Positions 41,640 through 50,891 of a stretch of 53,514 nt of DNA are shown here, piece after piece. A model generated the notes under the pieces. That model was not told the DNA's origin and did no database searches. It saw only the letters and a program-made list of their open reading frames with translations. Numbering within the stretch: the stretch's first letter is position 1; every line of letters starts with the position of its first letter. The DNA comes from Thiobacillus sp. UBA3361 (GTDB lineage Bacteria > Pseudomonadota > Gammaproteobacteria > Burkholderiales > Thiobacillaceae): contig DEQR01000072.1 in assembly GCA_002360535.1 (NCBI GenBank), forward strand, positions 1-53,514. Direction: 5' to 3'. Both the position numbers and the translations under genes were made by a program.

Positions 41640-42155
41640 TTACTGCGAGAGGAGACGGCGCGCGCCATCAAAGCGCTTGGCCCAGTACCGTTTGTTCATG
41701 TCGGAGACCAGCACCCGGCCGGTCCGGGTACTGCTGGCATGTACGAACTTGCCTTCTCCCTTGTAGATGCCCACATGGGAGAAAGGGCGCCGCAAGGTGT
41801 TGAAGAACACCAGATCGCCCGGCTTCAGCTGCTCCTGTTCCACGGGTTCGCCCTGCTGGCTGATGGCGGCGGCGGTGCGTGGCAGTTCCAGCTCGGCGGT
41901 CTGGGCATAGACGTGCTTCACGAGGCCACTGCAATCGAGTCCGGACTGGGGATCGGAACCGCCCGGGCGGTAGGGGGTGCCCACCAGGGTGAGGGCATAG
42001 ACGAGGGGTTTGGCCGCTTCGGCCAGGCTCTGGATCGCACTGTCTTCGCACCTGCCCGGCGGGGAGGCCAGCAGACTCCAGATCAGCAGTGCCGGAGCCA
42101 GCCAGCGATGCGACAATGGAGCGGATGCGTGTTTGTTTTTCGTCATGGGCCGCAT
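41640..42155 (-). CDS. NlpC/P60-family cell-wall hydrolase
   Basis: 171 residues from ATG 42155 (or 168 from ATG 42146). Signal peptide (WLAPALLIWSLLASPPGRC) followed by a C40 peptidase domain: catalytic Cys in GLDCSGLVKHVY, His in FSHVGIYKGEGKFVHAS, with the NlpC context LKPGDLVFFNT. Such enzymes cleave gamma-D-glutamyl-diaminopimelate bonds in peptidoglycan stem peptides in the periplasm. The leader ends in a Cys (PPGRCEDS), but without a clear lipobox. It is followed by the unknown exported protein gene. Confidence 0.85.
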   Translation of the reverse strand: MRPMTKNKHASAPLSHRWLAPALLIWSLLASPPGRCEDSAIQSLAEAAKPLVYALTLVGTPYRPGGSDPQSGLDCSGLVKHVYAQTAELELPRTAAAISQQGEPVEQEQLKPGDLVFFNTLRRPFSHVGIYKGEGKFVHASSTRTGRVLVSDMNKRYWAKRFDGARRLLSQ

Positions 42156-42233
42156 TTATGCCACCCGTTTCGCCGGGTTGTCTAGTATTAGAACGGTTCA
42201 TAAACTTCACAAGTGACATAAAGGAGATCGGCC

Positions 42234-42878
42234 ATGTCATTGGAAAACAATGAAGAAGTCAAACTCGAAGTACTGGAACCGGTGCGTCAGGCTTTCGTCA
42301 GTCAGGAGGATTTGCGGGATCGGGTCCGGCAGTTGGTGGTGGATGCCCTGGTCAAGCGCGAGGCCGACCCACAGGCCATGAAGTCGGTGATGCAGTCCGC
42401 TATGGACGGGATAGGACTAGGGCTTGGGCAGCGTGCGCAGCAGACGGGCGAGGCCTTGAAAGAGGCGGTGGGTGGTCTGGACGAGGCCATCGGTCGCACC
42501 GTCTATGCCCTGAGGCAGGCCATGGAGGAGGGCTGGGGCCAAGGGAAGCAGTTCGCCCAGTCGGACCTGAAGGAGGCCTATGACAGCCTCAAAGGCCTCG
42601 ATGACGAGTTGTTGGGGGTGCTCAAGAGCACCGGTGACAAGGCGCAGGGGGCACTGCGGGATGAATTCGAGAAGCTGCGCGCGCACATGGCCAATACCGG
42701 CTCGGACACCGGCCGCCAGGTCAAGGATGTGCTGGGTGTGCTGGGCAACCGCATGAACGCCGCCGCCAGCGGTTCCGGCCAGGAGGCCAGGGAGGCCGCC
42801 CAGGAAGCCGCCGGCCGTCTGCGTGCTGTGGCCTCGGGCATCCTGCGCGGTTTGGCGGACGTCCTCGACAAGCGCTGA
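42234..42878 (+). CDS. Helical, phasin-like protein of unknown function
   Basis: 214 residues, no signal peptide, almost entirely predicted amphipathic helix with repeated 11-residue-like Ala/Glu/Gln patterns (GQGKQFAQSDLKEAYDSLKG; GQEAREAAQEAAGRL). I do not recognise a defined function; the pattern recalls phasins or apolipoprotein-like surface proteins. AAAGGAGATCGGCC precedes the ATG. It lies 15 nt before the UbiB-family gene, so the two are probably co-transcribed. Confidence 0.75.
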   Translation: MSLENNEEVKLEVLEPVRQAFVSQEDLRDRVRQLVVDALVKREADPQAMKSVMQSAMDGIGLGLGQRAQQTGEALKEAVGGLDEAIGRTVYALRQAMEEGWGQGKQFAQSDLKEAYDSLKGLDDELLGVLKSTGDKAQGALRDEFEKLRAHMANTGSDTGRQVKDVLGVLGNRMNAAASGSGQEAREAAQEAAGRLRAVASGILRGLADVLDKR

Positions 42879-42893
42879 CCAGGCAGGACACGC

Positions 42894-44573
42894 ATGCTTC
42901 TGGAAACCCTTTCGGTGGTGCGCGACTTCCCGCGCCTGCACGAAATTACCTCGGTCCTGATCCGCTATGGCTGGGGTGACGTGGTCAAGATACTGGGCCT
43001 CGCGAACATGCTGGAGCGGGCCGGCCGCCTACTGCACTGGCAGACTCATGACGAGATCGCCAAGCTGGACCTGCCGGTGCGCCTGCGCCTGGCCATGACC
43101 GAGCTGGGGCCCACCTATGTGAAGCTTGGTCAGGTGCTGGCCAGCCGGGTGGACGTGTTTCCGCCAAGCTGGATCGCCGAGTTCGAAAAGCTGCACAGCC
43201 AGGTGCCGCCGGTACCGTTCGAGACCTTGCGGCCGATGTTGGAGAATATCTGGCAGCGCCCCGTCGAGGAGGTGTTCAGCGAGTTCGATACCACGCCTTT
43301 CGCGGCCGCCTCTATTGCCCAGGTGCACCGGGCGAAACTGTGCGACGGCACACAGGTGGTGGTGAAGATCCGCCGTCCGGACATCCAGCAGAAGATCGAC
43401 GCCGACCTGCGCATCCTCAACCATATGGCCCGTCTGGCCGAGTTCCAGATGCACGAGGCGCGCCGCTACCACCCGGTGCAGATCGTCGCCCAGCTCCGGC
43501 GCTCACTGAGCCGCGAACTGGATTTGGCGAAGGAGGCGCGCAACATCGACACCTTCTCGCGCAACTTCCTCGACGATCCCACCGTGCACGTGCCCAAGGT
43601 CTATTGGGAATACTGCGACGAGATGGTCAACGTGCAGGAGGAGCTGATTGGCGTGCCCGCCACCCGTCTGGACGAGGCCCGCGCCGCTGGCCTGGATCTG
43701 CCTCTGCTGGCCCGGCGCGGGGCGGACGTGGTGCTGAAGATGATCCTCAAGGACGGCTACTTCCATGCCGACCCCCACCCCGGCAACGTCATGCTCCTGC
43801 CCGGCAACCGCATCGGCATGATGGACTTCGGCATGGTGGGGCGCATCTCCGACCCGCGCCGCGATCAAATCATCAAATACCTGGGCGCCATGATCGCCAA
43901 GGACGAGGAGGGCATGCTCAACATCCTGGTGTTGTGGGCGGGCGATGCCGACGTGGACGAGGACAAGCTGGCCTATGACGTGGGCGAGATGGTGTTCAGC
44001 TACGACAACCTGCCCCTGAAGGACCTGAAGATCGGGCCGTTGCTGAACGACGCCACCGCCATCATGCGCGAGAACAACCTGTCCATGCCGCCGGACCTGA
44101 CCCTGCTGTTCAAGTCTCTGATCAGCCTGGAAGGCTTGGGCCACCAGCTGGACCCCGCCTTCGAGATGAGCGAGCACCTGGAGTCCTACGTCAAGGCCTT
44201 TTTCCTGGAACGCCTGTCGCCCGAGGTATTGGTCAAGCGTACCCAGCGTGGCCTGCGGGAGATCGCCGACGTGCTGTTCGGCCTGCCGCGCGACATTGCG
44301 CGCCTGTTCCGCAAGGCCCGGCGCGGCAACATGCGCATCGACCTGGACCTGAAACGCCTCGACCACTTCGGCGTGCAGCTCAACCAAGCCGCCAACCGGC
44401 TCACCATGGGGGTGCTGACCGCCTCGCTGGTGGTCGGCTCGTCGATCATCATGACCGTGGAAGGAGGCCCGACCCTGTTCGGGCTGCCGTTCTTCGGGCT
44501 GTTGGGCTTCATCGTCGCCTTCTTCAACAGTATTTGGATCTTGTGGTCGATCTGGCGCTCCGGGCGGGAGTAA
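42894..44573 (+). CDS. UbiB/AarF (ABC1/ADCK) family atypical kinase
   Basis: 559 residues. The family's KxGQ motif is in YVKLGQVLASR, ATP-site Lys in VVVKIRRPDI, catalytic HADPHPGN and metal-binding DFGMVG are all present. Two transmembrane helices end the protein (about 505-555), as in UbiB. UbiB proteins support ubiquinone biosynthesis, probably by handling lipid precursors. It could be ubiB itself or a paralogue; the usual ubiE-ubiJ-ubiB context is absent, so I leave the symbol blank. Confidence 0.88.
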   Translation: MLLETLSVVRDFPRLHEITSVLIRYGWGDVVKILGLANMLERAGRLLHWQTHDEIAKLDLPVRLRLAMTELGPTYVKLGQVLASRVDVFPPSWIAEFEKLHSQVPPVPFETLRPMLENIWQRPVEEVFSEFDTTPFAAASIAQVHRAKLCDGTQVVVKIRRPDIQQKIDADLRILNHMARLAEFQMHEARRYHPVQIVAQLRRSLSRELDLAKEARNIDTFSRNFLDDPTVHVPKVYWEYCDEMVNVQEELIGVPATRLDEARAAGLDLPLLARRGADVVLKMILKDGYFHADPHPGNVMLLPGNRIGMMDFGMVGRISDPRRDQIIKYLGAMIAKDEEGMLNILVLWAGDADVDEDKLAYDVGEMVFSYDNLPLKDLKIGPLLNDATAIMRENNLSMPPDLTLLFKSLISLEGLGHQLDPAFEMSEHLESYVKAFFLERLSPEVLVKRTQRGLREIADVLFGLPRDIARLFRKARRGNMRIDLDLKRLDHFGVQLNQAANRLTMGVLTASLVVGSSIIMTVEGGPTLFGLPFFGLLGFIVAFFNSIWILWSIWRSGRE

Positions 44574-44674
44574 GACCGGCCCCGGGAGGCACATTGCCTG
44601 CTTGCGGCTGATCTGAAGCTTTCCATCGGCCTGCCGTTAATTGGGTACAATCTTGTCCTTACAAAGGGTTACCC

Positions 44675-45508
44675 ATGTTTCGCATTGCCGCGCTCACCCT
44701 GACACTGTCCTTCACCTTGCTGCACACCGCCACCTGCCACGCCGCCAACCCGATGCCTCCCGCCACCGACGGGGACAAGGAGCGCATCCGCGCCATCGTC
44801 AAGGAAGTGCTGCGGGAATACGCGGCGGTGATGAGTAATAAGCAGGCCGGGGGTACGGAGGCCAAGGACATGCTGGGTAACCTGGTGCAGGACAACGCCA
44901 CCTTCATGCGCACCCATCGGGCTAGCCACTTCAAGCCGTTCATGGACGGCCAGCACCCGCGCGCCACGGTGGTGACCTGCGCCGATTCGCGCGTGCATAC
45001 CCACGCACTGGATACCACGCCGGACGGCGACCTGTTCATGATCCGCAATATCGGCAACCAATTGGCCACCGCCGAAGGCTCCGTGGAATACGGCGTGCAT
45101 CACCTGCATACCCCCCTGCTGTTGTTCATGGGCCATTCCGCCTGCGGCGCCATCAAGGCGGCGGCGGGCGACTATGCCGCCGAATCCCCCGCCATACGCC
45201 GTGAGCTGGACACCATCCAGATACCCAAGGGCGAACCGGGCCTGTCCAGCATCCGCCTCAACGTGAACAACCAGGTGCGCGATGCCATGGCCAAGTTCGA
45301 GTCGGAAGTGATGACCGGCCGCCTGACCGTGGTGGGTGCCATCTACGATTTCCGCAACGACATGCGCCAGGGCCAGGGCAGGCTCAACATCATTAACGTC
45401 AACGGCGAGACCGATCCGGCCGCCATCGCTCGCCTGGAACTCATGCAGGACCTGGAGAAACCCGCCCCCAAGGGCAAAGCCAAGGCGGCCCCCGCCGCCC
45501 ATCACTGA
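44675..45508 (+). CDS. Exported beta-class carbonic anhydrase
   Basis: 277 residues with a signal peptide (about 1-23: FRIAALTLTLSFTLLHTATCHA). Zinc ligands and active-site motifs: CADSRVHTH (Cys with its Asp/Arg pair) and GHSACGAIKAA (His, Cys). It hydrates CO2 to bicarbonate, here in the periplasm, which would assist inorganic carbon capture in an autotroph. Most bacterial beta-CAs are cytoplasmic. The C-terminus is a Lys/Pro/Ala tail. AAAGGG precedes ATG 44675, and a TACAAT at 44646 could be a -10 element. Confidence 0.9.
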   Translation: MFRIAALTLTLSFTLLHTATCHAANPMPPATDGDKERIRAIVKEVLREYAAVMSNKQAGGTEAKDMLGNLVQDNATFMRTHRASHFKPFMDGQHPRATVVTCADSRVHTHALDTTPDGDLFMIRNIGNQLATAEGSVEYGVHHLHTPLLLFMGHSACGAIKAAAGDYAAESPAIRRELDTIQIPKGEPGLSSIRLNVNNQVRDAMAKFESEVMTGRLTVVGAIYDFRNDMRQGQGRLNIINVNGETDPAAIARLELMQDLEKPAPKGKAKAAPAAHH

Positions 45509-45553
45509 CCTCGTAACCGAGTACACAACTCACCGCAACAAAGGACGCAAGCA

Positions 45554-46636
45554 ATGGAACGCATCTACAACTTCAGCGCCGGCCCCGCCGTGCTGCCCAG
45601 GGACGTGTTGGAACAGGCCCGCGACGAGCTGGTCAACTGGCAGGGCTGCGGCATGTCGGTCATGGAGATGTCCCACCGGGGCAAGGAATACATGGGCATC
45701 CAGGCCCAGGCCGAGGCCGATCTGCGCGAGCTGATGGGCATTCCCGGCAATTACAAGGTGCTGTTCCTGCAGGGCGGCGCGACCAGCCAGTTCGCCATGG
45801 TGCCGATGAACCTGCTGCGCGGCAAAACCACCGCCGATTACCTGAACACCGGCGAGTGGTCGAAGAAGGCCATTAAGGAAGCCAAGAAATTCGGCAGCGT
45901 GAACGTGGTGGCCAGCAGCGAGGACAAGAACTTCTCCTACGCGCCCGCCCAGTCAGCCTGGAACCTGAACAAGGACGCGGCCTACGTGCACTACACCCCG
46001 AACGAGACCATCGGCGGCGTGGAAATCTTCTGGACCCCGGAGACCGGAGACGTGCCGCTGGTGGCGGACATGTCCTCCACCATCCTGTCGCGTCCCATGG
46101 ATGTATCCAAGTACGGTCTGATCTACGCCGGCGCCCAGAAGAACATCGGCCCGGCCGGCGTGACCGTGGTCATCGTCCGCGAGGACCTGCTCGGCCAGAC
46201 CGTGGCCGGCACCCCGACCATGTTCGATTACAAGGTGCAGGCTGACGCCGAATCCATGTACAACACCCCGCCTACCTACGGCATCTACATCGCCGGGCTG
46301 GTGTTCAAGCTGCTCAAGACCAAGGGCGGCTTGGCGGAGATGGAGAAGGTCAACATCGCCAAAGCCAACCTGCTCTACGATTACCTGGACGCGACCAATT
46401 TCTACAACTCCCCCGTGGCCAAGGAAAACCGCTCGCGCATGAACGTGCCCTTTACCTTGAAGGACGCTGCGATGGACGAGGAATTCCTCAAGGGCGCCAA
46501 GGCGCGCGGTCTGATGCAGCTCAAAGGCCACCGTTCGGTGGGCGGCATGCGCGCCTCCATCTACAATGCCATGCCCGTCGAAGGCGTGCAGGCCCTGGTC
46601 GATTACATGAAGGAGTTTGAGAAGAGCCATGGCTAA
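45554..46636 (+). CDS. serC: Phosphoserine aminotransferase
   Basis: 360 residues, normal length. Starts IYNFSAGPAVLPRDVLEQA; substrate loop MEMSHRGKEY; PLP-binding Lys in YAGAQKNIGPAGVT; C-terminal GHRSVGGMRASIYNA. It makes phosphoserine from 3-phosphohydroxypyruvate and is also used in pyridoxal phosphate synthesis. It is the first gene of the amino acid cluster; its end overlaps the start of serA by 8 nt, so consecutive enzymes of the pathway are coupled. Confidence 0.97.
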   Translation: MERIYNFSAGPAVLPRDVLEQARDELVNWQGCGMSVMEMSHRGKEYMGIQAQAEADLRELMGIPGNYKVLFLQGGATSQFAMVPMNLLRGKTTADYLNTGEWSKKAIKEAKKFGSVNVVASSEDKNFSYAPAQSAWNLNKDAAYVHYTPNETIGGVEIFWTPETGDVPLVADMSSTILSRPMDVSKYGLIYAGAQKNIGPAGVTVVIVREDLLGQTVAGTPTMFDYKVQADAESMYNTPPTYGIYIAGLVFKLLKTKGGLAEMEKVNIAKANLLYDYLDATNFYNSPVAKENRSRMNVPFTLKDAAMDEEFLKGAKARGLMQLKGHRSVGGMRASIYNAMPVEGVQALVDYMKEFEKSHG

Positions 46637-47807
46637 GTCGTTCAAAATACAGACCCTCAACAAGATTTCCGCCAAGGGCTTGGCCCGCCTGCCGGGCAAT
46701 TACAGCGTCGGCGACGCGGTGGACAACCCGGACGCCATCTTGGTCCGTTCGCACAATATGCACGAGATGGACGTGCCCCCCTCGGTGCAGGCCATCGGCC
46801 GCGCCGGCGCGGGCACCAACAACATCCCGGTGAAAAAGATGAGCGAGCGCGGCGTGCCGGTATTCAACGCCCCCGGCGCCAACTCCAACGCTGTGAAGGA
46901 ACTGGTCATCGCCGGCATGCTGCTTGGCGCGCGCAACATCGGCGGCGCCATCAACTTCGTCAACGGCCTGGAGGGTCCGGACGAGGAACTGCACAAGAAG
47001 ACCGAGGCCGGCAAAAAGCACTTCGTCGGCCACGAGCTTCCCGGTCGCACCCTGGGCATCGTCGGCCTGGGCGCCATTGGCTCCCTGGTGGCCGACGCGG
47101 CCATCAAACTGGGCATGGAAGTCATCGGCTTCGACCCCGGCATCACCGTCGAGGCGGCCTGGAAACTGCCGTCCAGCGTGCGCAAGGCGGAAAGCGTGGA
47201 GGAACTGGTCAGGGCCGCCGACTTCATCACTCTGCACGTGCCGTTGGTGGATGCCACCCGCAACCTTATCAACACCCAGCGTGTGGCGCTGATGAAGGGC
47301 AACGTGGTGGTGCTCAACTTCGCCCGCGAAGGGGTGGTCGATAACGCCGCCGTGCTGGAAGGCATGAAGGACGGCAAGATCCTGTCCTACGTGTGCGATT
47401 TCCCGGCCAACGCCTTGAAGGGCCAGAAGAACGTCGTCTGCCTGCCGCACCTGGGCGCGTCCACCGGCGAGGCCGAGGAGAACTGCGCGGTGATGGTGGC
47501 CGAGCAGGTGTCCGACTTCCTGGAAGACGGCAACATCCTCAATTCCGTGAACTTCCCCAACGTGGCCCTGCCGCGCGAAAGCGCCTACCGTTTGGCCATC
47601 GCCAACGCCAACGTGCCCAACATGGTCGGGCAGATATCCACCGCTTTGGCCGAGGCCAAGCTGAACATCCACAACATGGTCAACAAGTCCAAGGGCGACA
47701 TGGCTTACACCCTGGTGGATGTCGATAGCCCGGTCTCCGATGCGGTGTTGAGCAGGCTCAAGGCCATCGAGGGTGTGCTGCGGGTGCGCTATCTGCCTGC
47801 CGAATAA
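46629..47807 (+). CDS. serA: D-3-phosphoglycerate dehydrogenase
   Basis: 392 residues from ATG 46629, inside the last codons of serC. NAD-binding motif TLGIVGLGAIGSLVADAA; catalytic region NFAREGVVDNAAV, and His in CLPHLGASTGEAEENCA; a C-terminal ACT domain (about 320-392; INPLV-like start replaced by RLAIANANVPNMVGQIS) for probable serine feedback. This is the short type without the intervening domain of the long form. It provides 3-phosphohydroxypyruvate for SerC. Confidence 0.94.
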   Translation: MAKSFKIQTLNKISAKGLARLPGNYSVGDAVDNPDAILVRSHNMHEMDVPPSVQAIGRAGAGTNNIPVKKMSERGVPVFNAPGANSNAVKELVIAGMLLGARNIGGAINFVNGLEGPDEELHKKTEAGKKHFVGHELPGRTLGIVGLGAIGSLVADAAIKLGMEVIGFDPGITVEAAWKLPSSVRKAESVEELVRAADFITLHVPLVDATRNLINTQRVALMKGNVVVLNFAREGVVDNAAVLEGMKDGKILSYVCDFPANALKGQKNVVCLPHLGASTGEAEENCAVMVAEQVSDFLEDGNILNSVNFPNVALPRESAYRLAIANANVPNMVGQISTALAEAKLNIHNMVNKSKGDMAYTLVDVDSPVSDAVLSRLKAIEGVLRVRYLPAE

Positions 47808-47815
47808 GATAAGGC

Positions 47816-48907
47816 ATGAGCGAAGAACTCAAGTCGCTCCGCGATCGGATCGACGCACTGGACGATCAGGTCTTGGACCTCATCAACCAGCGCGCGCGTC
47901 TGGCCCAAGCCATCGGCCACCTGAAGAACGGCATCGTCTATCGCCCCGAGCGCGAGGCCCAGGTGATCCGCCGTTTGCAGGACAACAATCCCGGTCCGCT
48001 GCCGGGGGAATCGGTGGCGGTGGTGATCAAGGAGATCATGTCCGCCTGCCGCGCCCTGGAGCAACCGCTGACCGTGGCCTATCTGGGTCCGGAGGGCACG
48101 TTCTCGGAGGCCGCGGTGGTCAAGCACTTCGGCCATGCCGTGTGCGGCTTGCCGGCAGCCTCCATCGATGAGGTGTTTGATGCAGTGGAGCGGGGCGAGG
48201 CCCATTACGGCGTGGCGCCGGTGGAAAACTCCACCGAGGGCGCGGTCAGCCGCACTCTGGACAAGCTGCTCAACAGCCGTTTGAAGATTTGCGGCGAGGT
48301 GCTGCTGCGGGTGCGCCAGCACCTGATGCGGCATCCCGATGCGGTGGCCGACGAAGGGCCTCAACCGAGTGGCCTGGAAGGCATCGAGGTGATCTATTCG
48401 CACGCCCAGTCGCTTTCCCAGTGCCACGAGTGGCTCAACCGCAACCTGCCCAACGCCCGCCGCATCCGCGTCACCAGCAACGGCGAGGGCGCGAAGATGG
48501 CCTCCCAGGATCCTAAAGCCGCGGCGGTGGCCGGTGAGATCGCCGCCGAGCGCTACGGCCTGGCCATCGTCGGCCGCGACATCGAGGACGAGCCCAACAA
48601 CACCACCCGGTTCCTGGTGCTGGCCCAGGAGGACGCGGCACCTTCCGGCAAGGACAAGACCTCCCTGGTGCTGTCCGCCAAGAACCGGCCCGGCGCCTTG
48701 CTGGACCTACTCAAGCCCCTGTCGGACCTGGGCATCACCCTGACCAAGCTGGAGTCCCGCCCGGCCCGCAGCGGCGCCTGGGAGTATGTGTTCTTCATGG
48801 ACATCGAGGGCCACCGCAGCACCGAGAAGATTCAGTCCGCCCTGGCCGCGGTCGAAGGCCACACCACCCTGATGAAGCTGCTGGGTTCCTACCCGGCCGC
48901 CTGTTGA
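47816..48907 (+). CDS. pheA: Bifunctional chorismate mutase/prephenate dehydratase
   Basis: 363 residues. AroQ chorismate mutase (about 1-85: LRDRIDALDDQVLDLINQRARLAQAIG), prephenate dehydratase (about 90-265: YLGPEGTFSEAAV; VAPVENSTEGAV; the catalytic region NNTTRFLVL) and an ACT domain (about 275-355: SLVLSAKNRPGALLDLLKPL with ESRPA). It leads to phenylalanine and is probably feedback-inhibited by it. Nine nt separate it from serA, and the next gene overlaps its stop. Confidence 0.97.
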   Translation: MSEELKSLRDRIDALDDQVLDLINQRARLAQAIGHLKNGIVYRPEREAQVIRRLQDNNPGPLPGESVAVVIKEIMSACRALEQPLTVAYLGPEGTFSEAAVVKHFGHAVCGLPAASIDEVFDAVERGEAHYGVAPVENSTEGAVSRTLDKLLNSRLKICGEVLLRVRQHLMRHPDAVADEGPQPSGLEGIEVIYSHAQSLSQCHEWLNRNLPNARRIRVTSNGEGAKMASQDPKAAAVAGEIAAERYGLAIVGRDIEDEPNNTTRFLVLAQEDAAPSGKDKTSLVLSAKNRPGALLDLLKPLSDLGITLTKLESRPARSGAWEYVFFMDIEGHRSTEKIQSALAAVEGHTTLMKLLGSYPAAC

Positions 48908-50025
48908 CAACCCGATCCATGCCACTCATCGACCACGTGCCGGCCCATATCCGGGCCATCGCCCCCTATCAGCCCGGCAAACCCATCTCCGAACTGGCGC
49001 GGGAGCTGGGTTTGGAGGAAGCCGGCATCATTAAGCTGGCGTCCAACGAAAACCCCCTGGGTATGTCTCCCCTGGCCCGCGCCGCCATGGAATCCGCGCT
49101 GGCCGATCTGGCCCTGTACCCGGACGGCAACGGCTATGCCCTGAAAGCGGCGCTGTCCCGCAAGCTCGGCGTGGCGCTGGACCAGATCGTCCTGGGCAAC
49201 GGCTCCAACGACGTGCTGGAGTTGGCCGCGCGCGTCTTTCTCGGCCCCGGCGTCTCGGCGGTCTATTCCCGTCACGCCTTCGCCGTCTATCCCCTGGTCA
49301 TCCAGGCCTGCGGAGCAACCGGCATCGAGACGTCGGCGAAGGACTTCGGCCACGATTTGCGTGCGATGCTTGCCGCGATCCGCGCCGATACCCGGCTGGT
49401 GTTCATCGCCAATCCCAACAACCCCACCGGCACGCTGCTCGAGAATCGCGAACTGGCCGATTTTCTCGCCGCGGTGCCCGAACAGGTGGCGGTGGTGCTG
49501 GACGAGGCCTATGTCGAATATTTGGACGAGGCACGGCGCAGCCCCTCCCTGGATTGGCTTGCCAGTTTCCCCAATCTGATCCTCACCCGCACCTTCTCCA
49601 AGGCTTATGGCCTGGCCGGACTGCGGGTCGGTTACGCCGTGGCGCGGTCCGAGGTGGCGGACATGCTCAACCGGTTGCGCCAGCCGTTCAACGTCAACAG
49701 TCCCGCACTGGCCGCGGCTACCGCCGCCCTTGATGACCTGAATTTTCTGGTCGAGAGCAAGCGGGTCAACGATACGGGCATGGCCCAGCTATGCGAAGGA
49801 TTTGTCCGTCAGGGTCTGGAGTGGATTCCCTCGCACGGCAACTTCGTGGCCGTGCGGGTGGGCGATGCGGGACGCATCTTTCAGGCCTTGCTGAAGCGCG
49901 GTGTCATCGTCCGCCCGGTCGGCAACTACGCCATGCCGGAATACCTGCGGGTCAGCGTCGGCCTGCCGGCACAGAACGCGCGTTTCCTGGCCATGCTGGC
50001 CGAAACCTTGGGGCTCCCTGGATGA
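48904..50025 (+). CDS. hisC: Histidinol-phosphate aminotransferase
   Basis: 373 residues if read from TTG 48904 (TTGA overlap with the pheA stop), or 368 from ATG 48919; neither has a good Shine-Dalgarno. Class-I aminotransferase fold: LASNENPLGMSP, NGSNDVLELAARVF, ANPNNPTGT, DEAYVEYL, PLP Lys in TRTFSKAYGLAGLRVGY. It fits the HisC2 group often found between pheA and tyrA, which can also act on aromatic substrates. Either histidine or aromatic amino acid synthesis is possible; the context favours a role with PheA and TyrA. Confidence 0.92.
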   Translation: MTTRSMPLIDHVPAHIRAIAPYQPGKPISELARELGLEEAGIIKLASNENPLGMSPLARAAMESALADLALYPDGNGYALKAALSRKLGVALDQIVLGNGSNDVLELAARVFLGPGVSAVYSRHAFAVYPLVIQACGATGIETSAKDFGHDLRAMLAAIRADTRLVFIANPNNPTGTLLENRELADFLAAVPEQVAVVLDEAYVEYLDEARRSPSLDWLASFPNLILTRTFSKAYGLAGLRVGYAVARSEVADMLNRLRQPFNVNSPALAAATAALDDLNFLVESKRVNDTGMAQLCEGFVRQGLEWIPSHGNFVAVRVGDAGRIFQALLKRGVIVRPVGNYAMPEYLRVSVGLPAQNARFLAMLAETLGLPG

Positions 50026-50891
50026 TCCGGCGCCTGGCGGTCATCGGCGTCGGCCTGATCGGCGGTTCCCTCGCCCTGGCACTGCGCCGAAAGGGCATGG
50101 TGAAGGAGGTGGTGGGATGCGGCCGCGGCCGCGCCAATCTCGAACAGGCCGAGCATCTGGGCATCATCGACCGTATCGCCGATACGCCCGCCGAGGCGGT
50201 CATTGGCGCCGACATGGTCTTCGTGGCCGTCCCCGTGGGCGCCATGCCGGCGCTGTTCGCCGCCATCGCGCCCGTCCTGGAGCCCGACGGTATCGTGACC
50301 GACGCCGGCAGCACCAAGTCGGATGTGGTCGAGGCCGCCCGCCGGCATTTGGGCGAACGCGTCGGCCGGTTCGTGCCCGCCCATCCCATCGCCGGTGCCG
50401 AAAAGAGCGGTGCCAGGGCGGCCCGGCCGGAATTATTCAAGGACAAGCACCTGATCATCACCCCACTGGCGGACAACGCGCCCGCGGACATCAAGCAGGT
50501 GCGGACCATGTGGCAGGCCTGCGGCGCGCAAGTCGAAGAGATGCCACCCGAGGTCCACGACAGGGTGTTCGCAGCGGTCAGCCATCTGCCGCACCTGGCA
50601 GCCTTCGCCTTGATGGAGGAACTGGCCGGACGTGAGGAGGCCGACGTCTTCTTCCGTTACGCCGGCTCGGGGTTCCGCGATTTCACACGCATCGCCGGCA
50701 GCCATCCGGAGATGTGGCGGGACATCGCCCTGGCCAACCATTTGGCCGTGCTGGCAGAGTTGGACCTGTACATCGACAAGCTGAAAGCCATCCGCGGGCT
50801 GATCGAACGCGCTGACGGCCCATCTCTGGAAGAACTCTTCGCCCGCGCGCGCGGCGCGCGGGAACAATGGATCAAGCACAAACAACCATGA
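50022..50891 (+). CDS. tyrA: Prephenate dehydrogenase
   Basis: 289 residues from ATG 50022, overlapping the hisC stop (ATGA). NAD(P)-binding VIGVGLIGGSLALALRRKG; TDAGSTKSDVVEA; prephenate-site His in VPAHPIAGAEKSG; SHLPHLAAFALM. No chorismate mutase domain and no ACT domain. It oxidatively decarboxylates prephenate (or arogenate) toward tyrosine. Its stop overlaps the aroA start. Confidence 0.95.
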   Translation: MIRRLAVIGVGLIGGSLALALRRKGMVKEVVGCGRGRANLEQAEHLGIIDRIADTPAEAVIGADMVFVAVPVGAMPALFAAIAPVLEPDGIVTDAGSTKSDVVEAARRHLGERVGRFVPAHPIAGAEKSGARAARPELFKDKHLIITPLADNAPADIKQVRTMWQACGAQVEEMPPEVHDRVFAAVSHLPHLAAFALMEELAGREEADVFFRYAGSGFRDFTRIAGSHPEMWRDIALANHLAVLAELDLYIDKLKAIRGLIERADGPSLEELFARARGAREQWIKHKQP

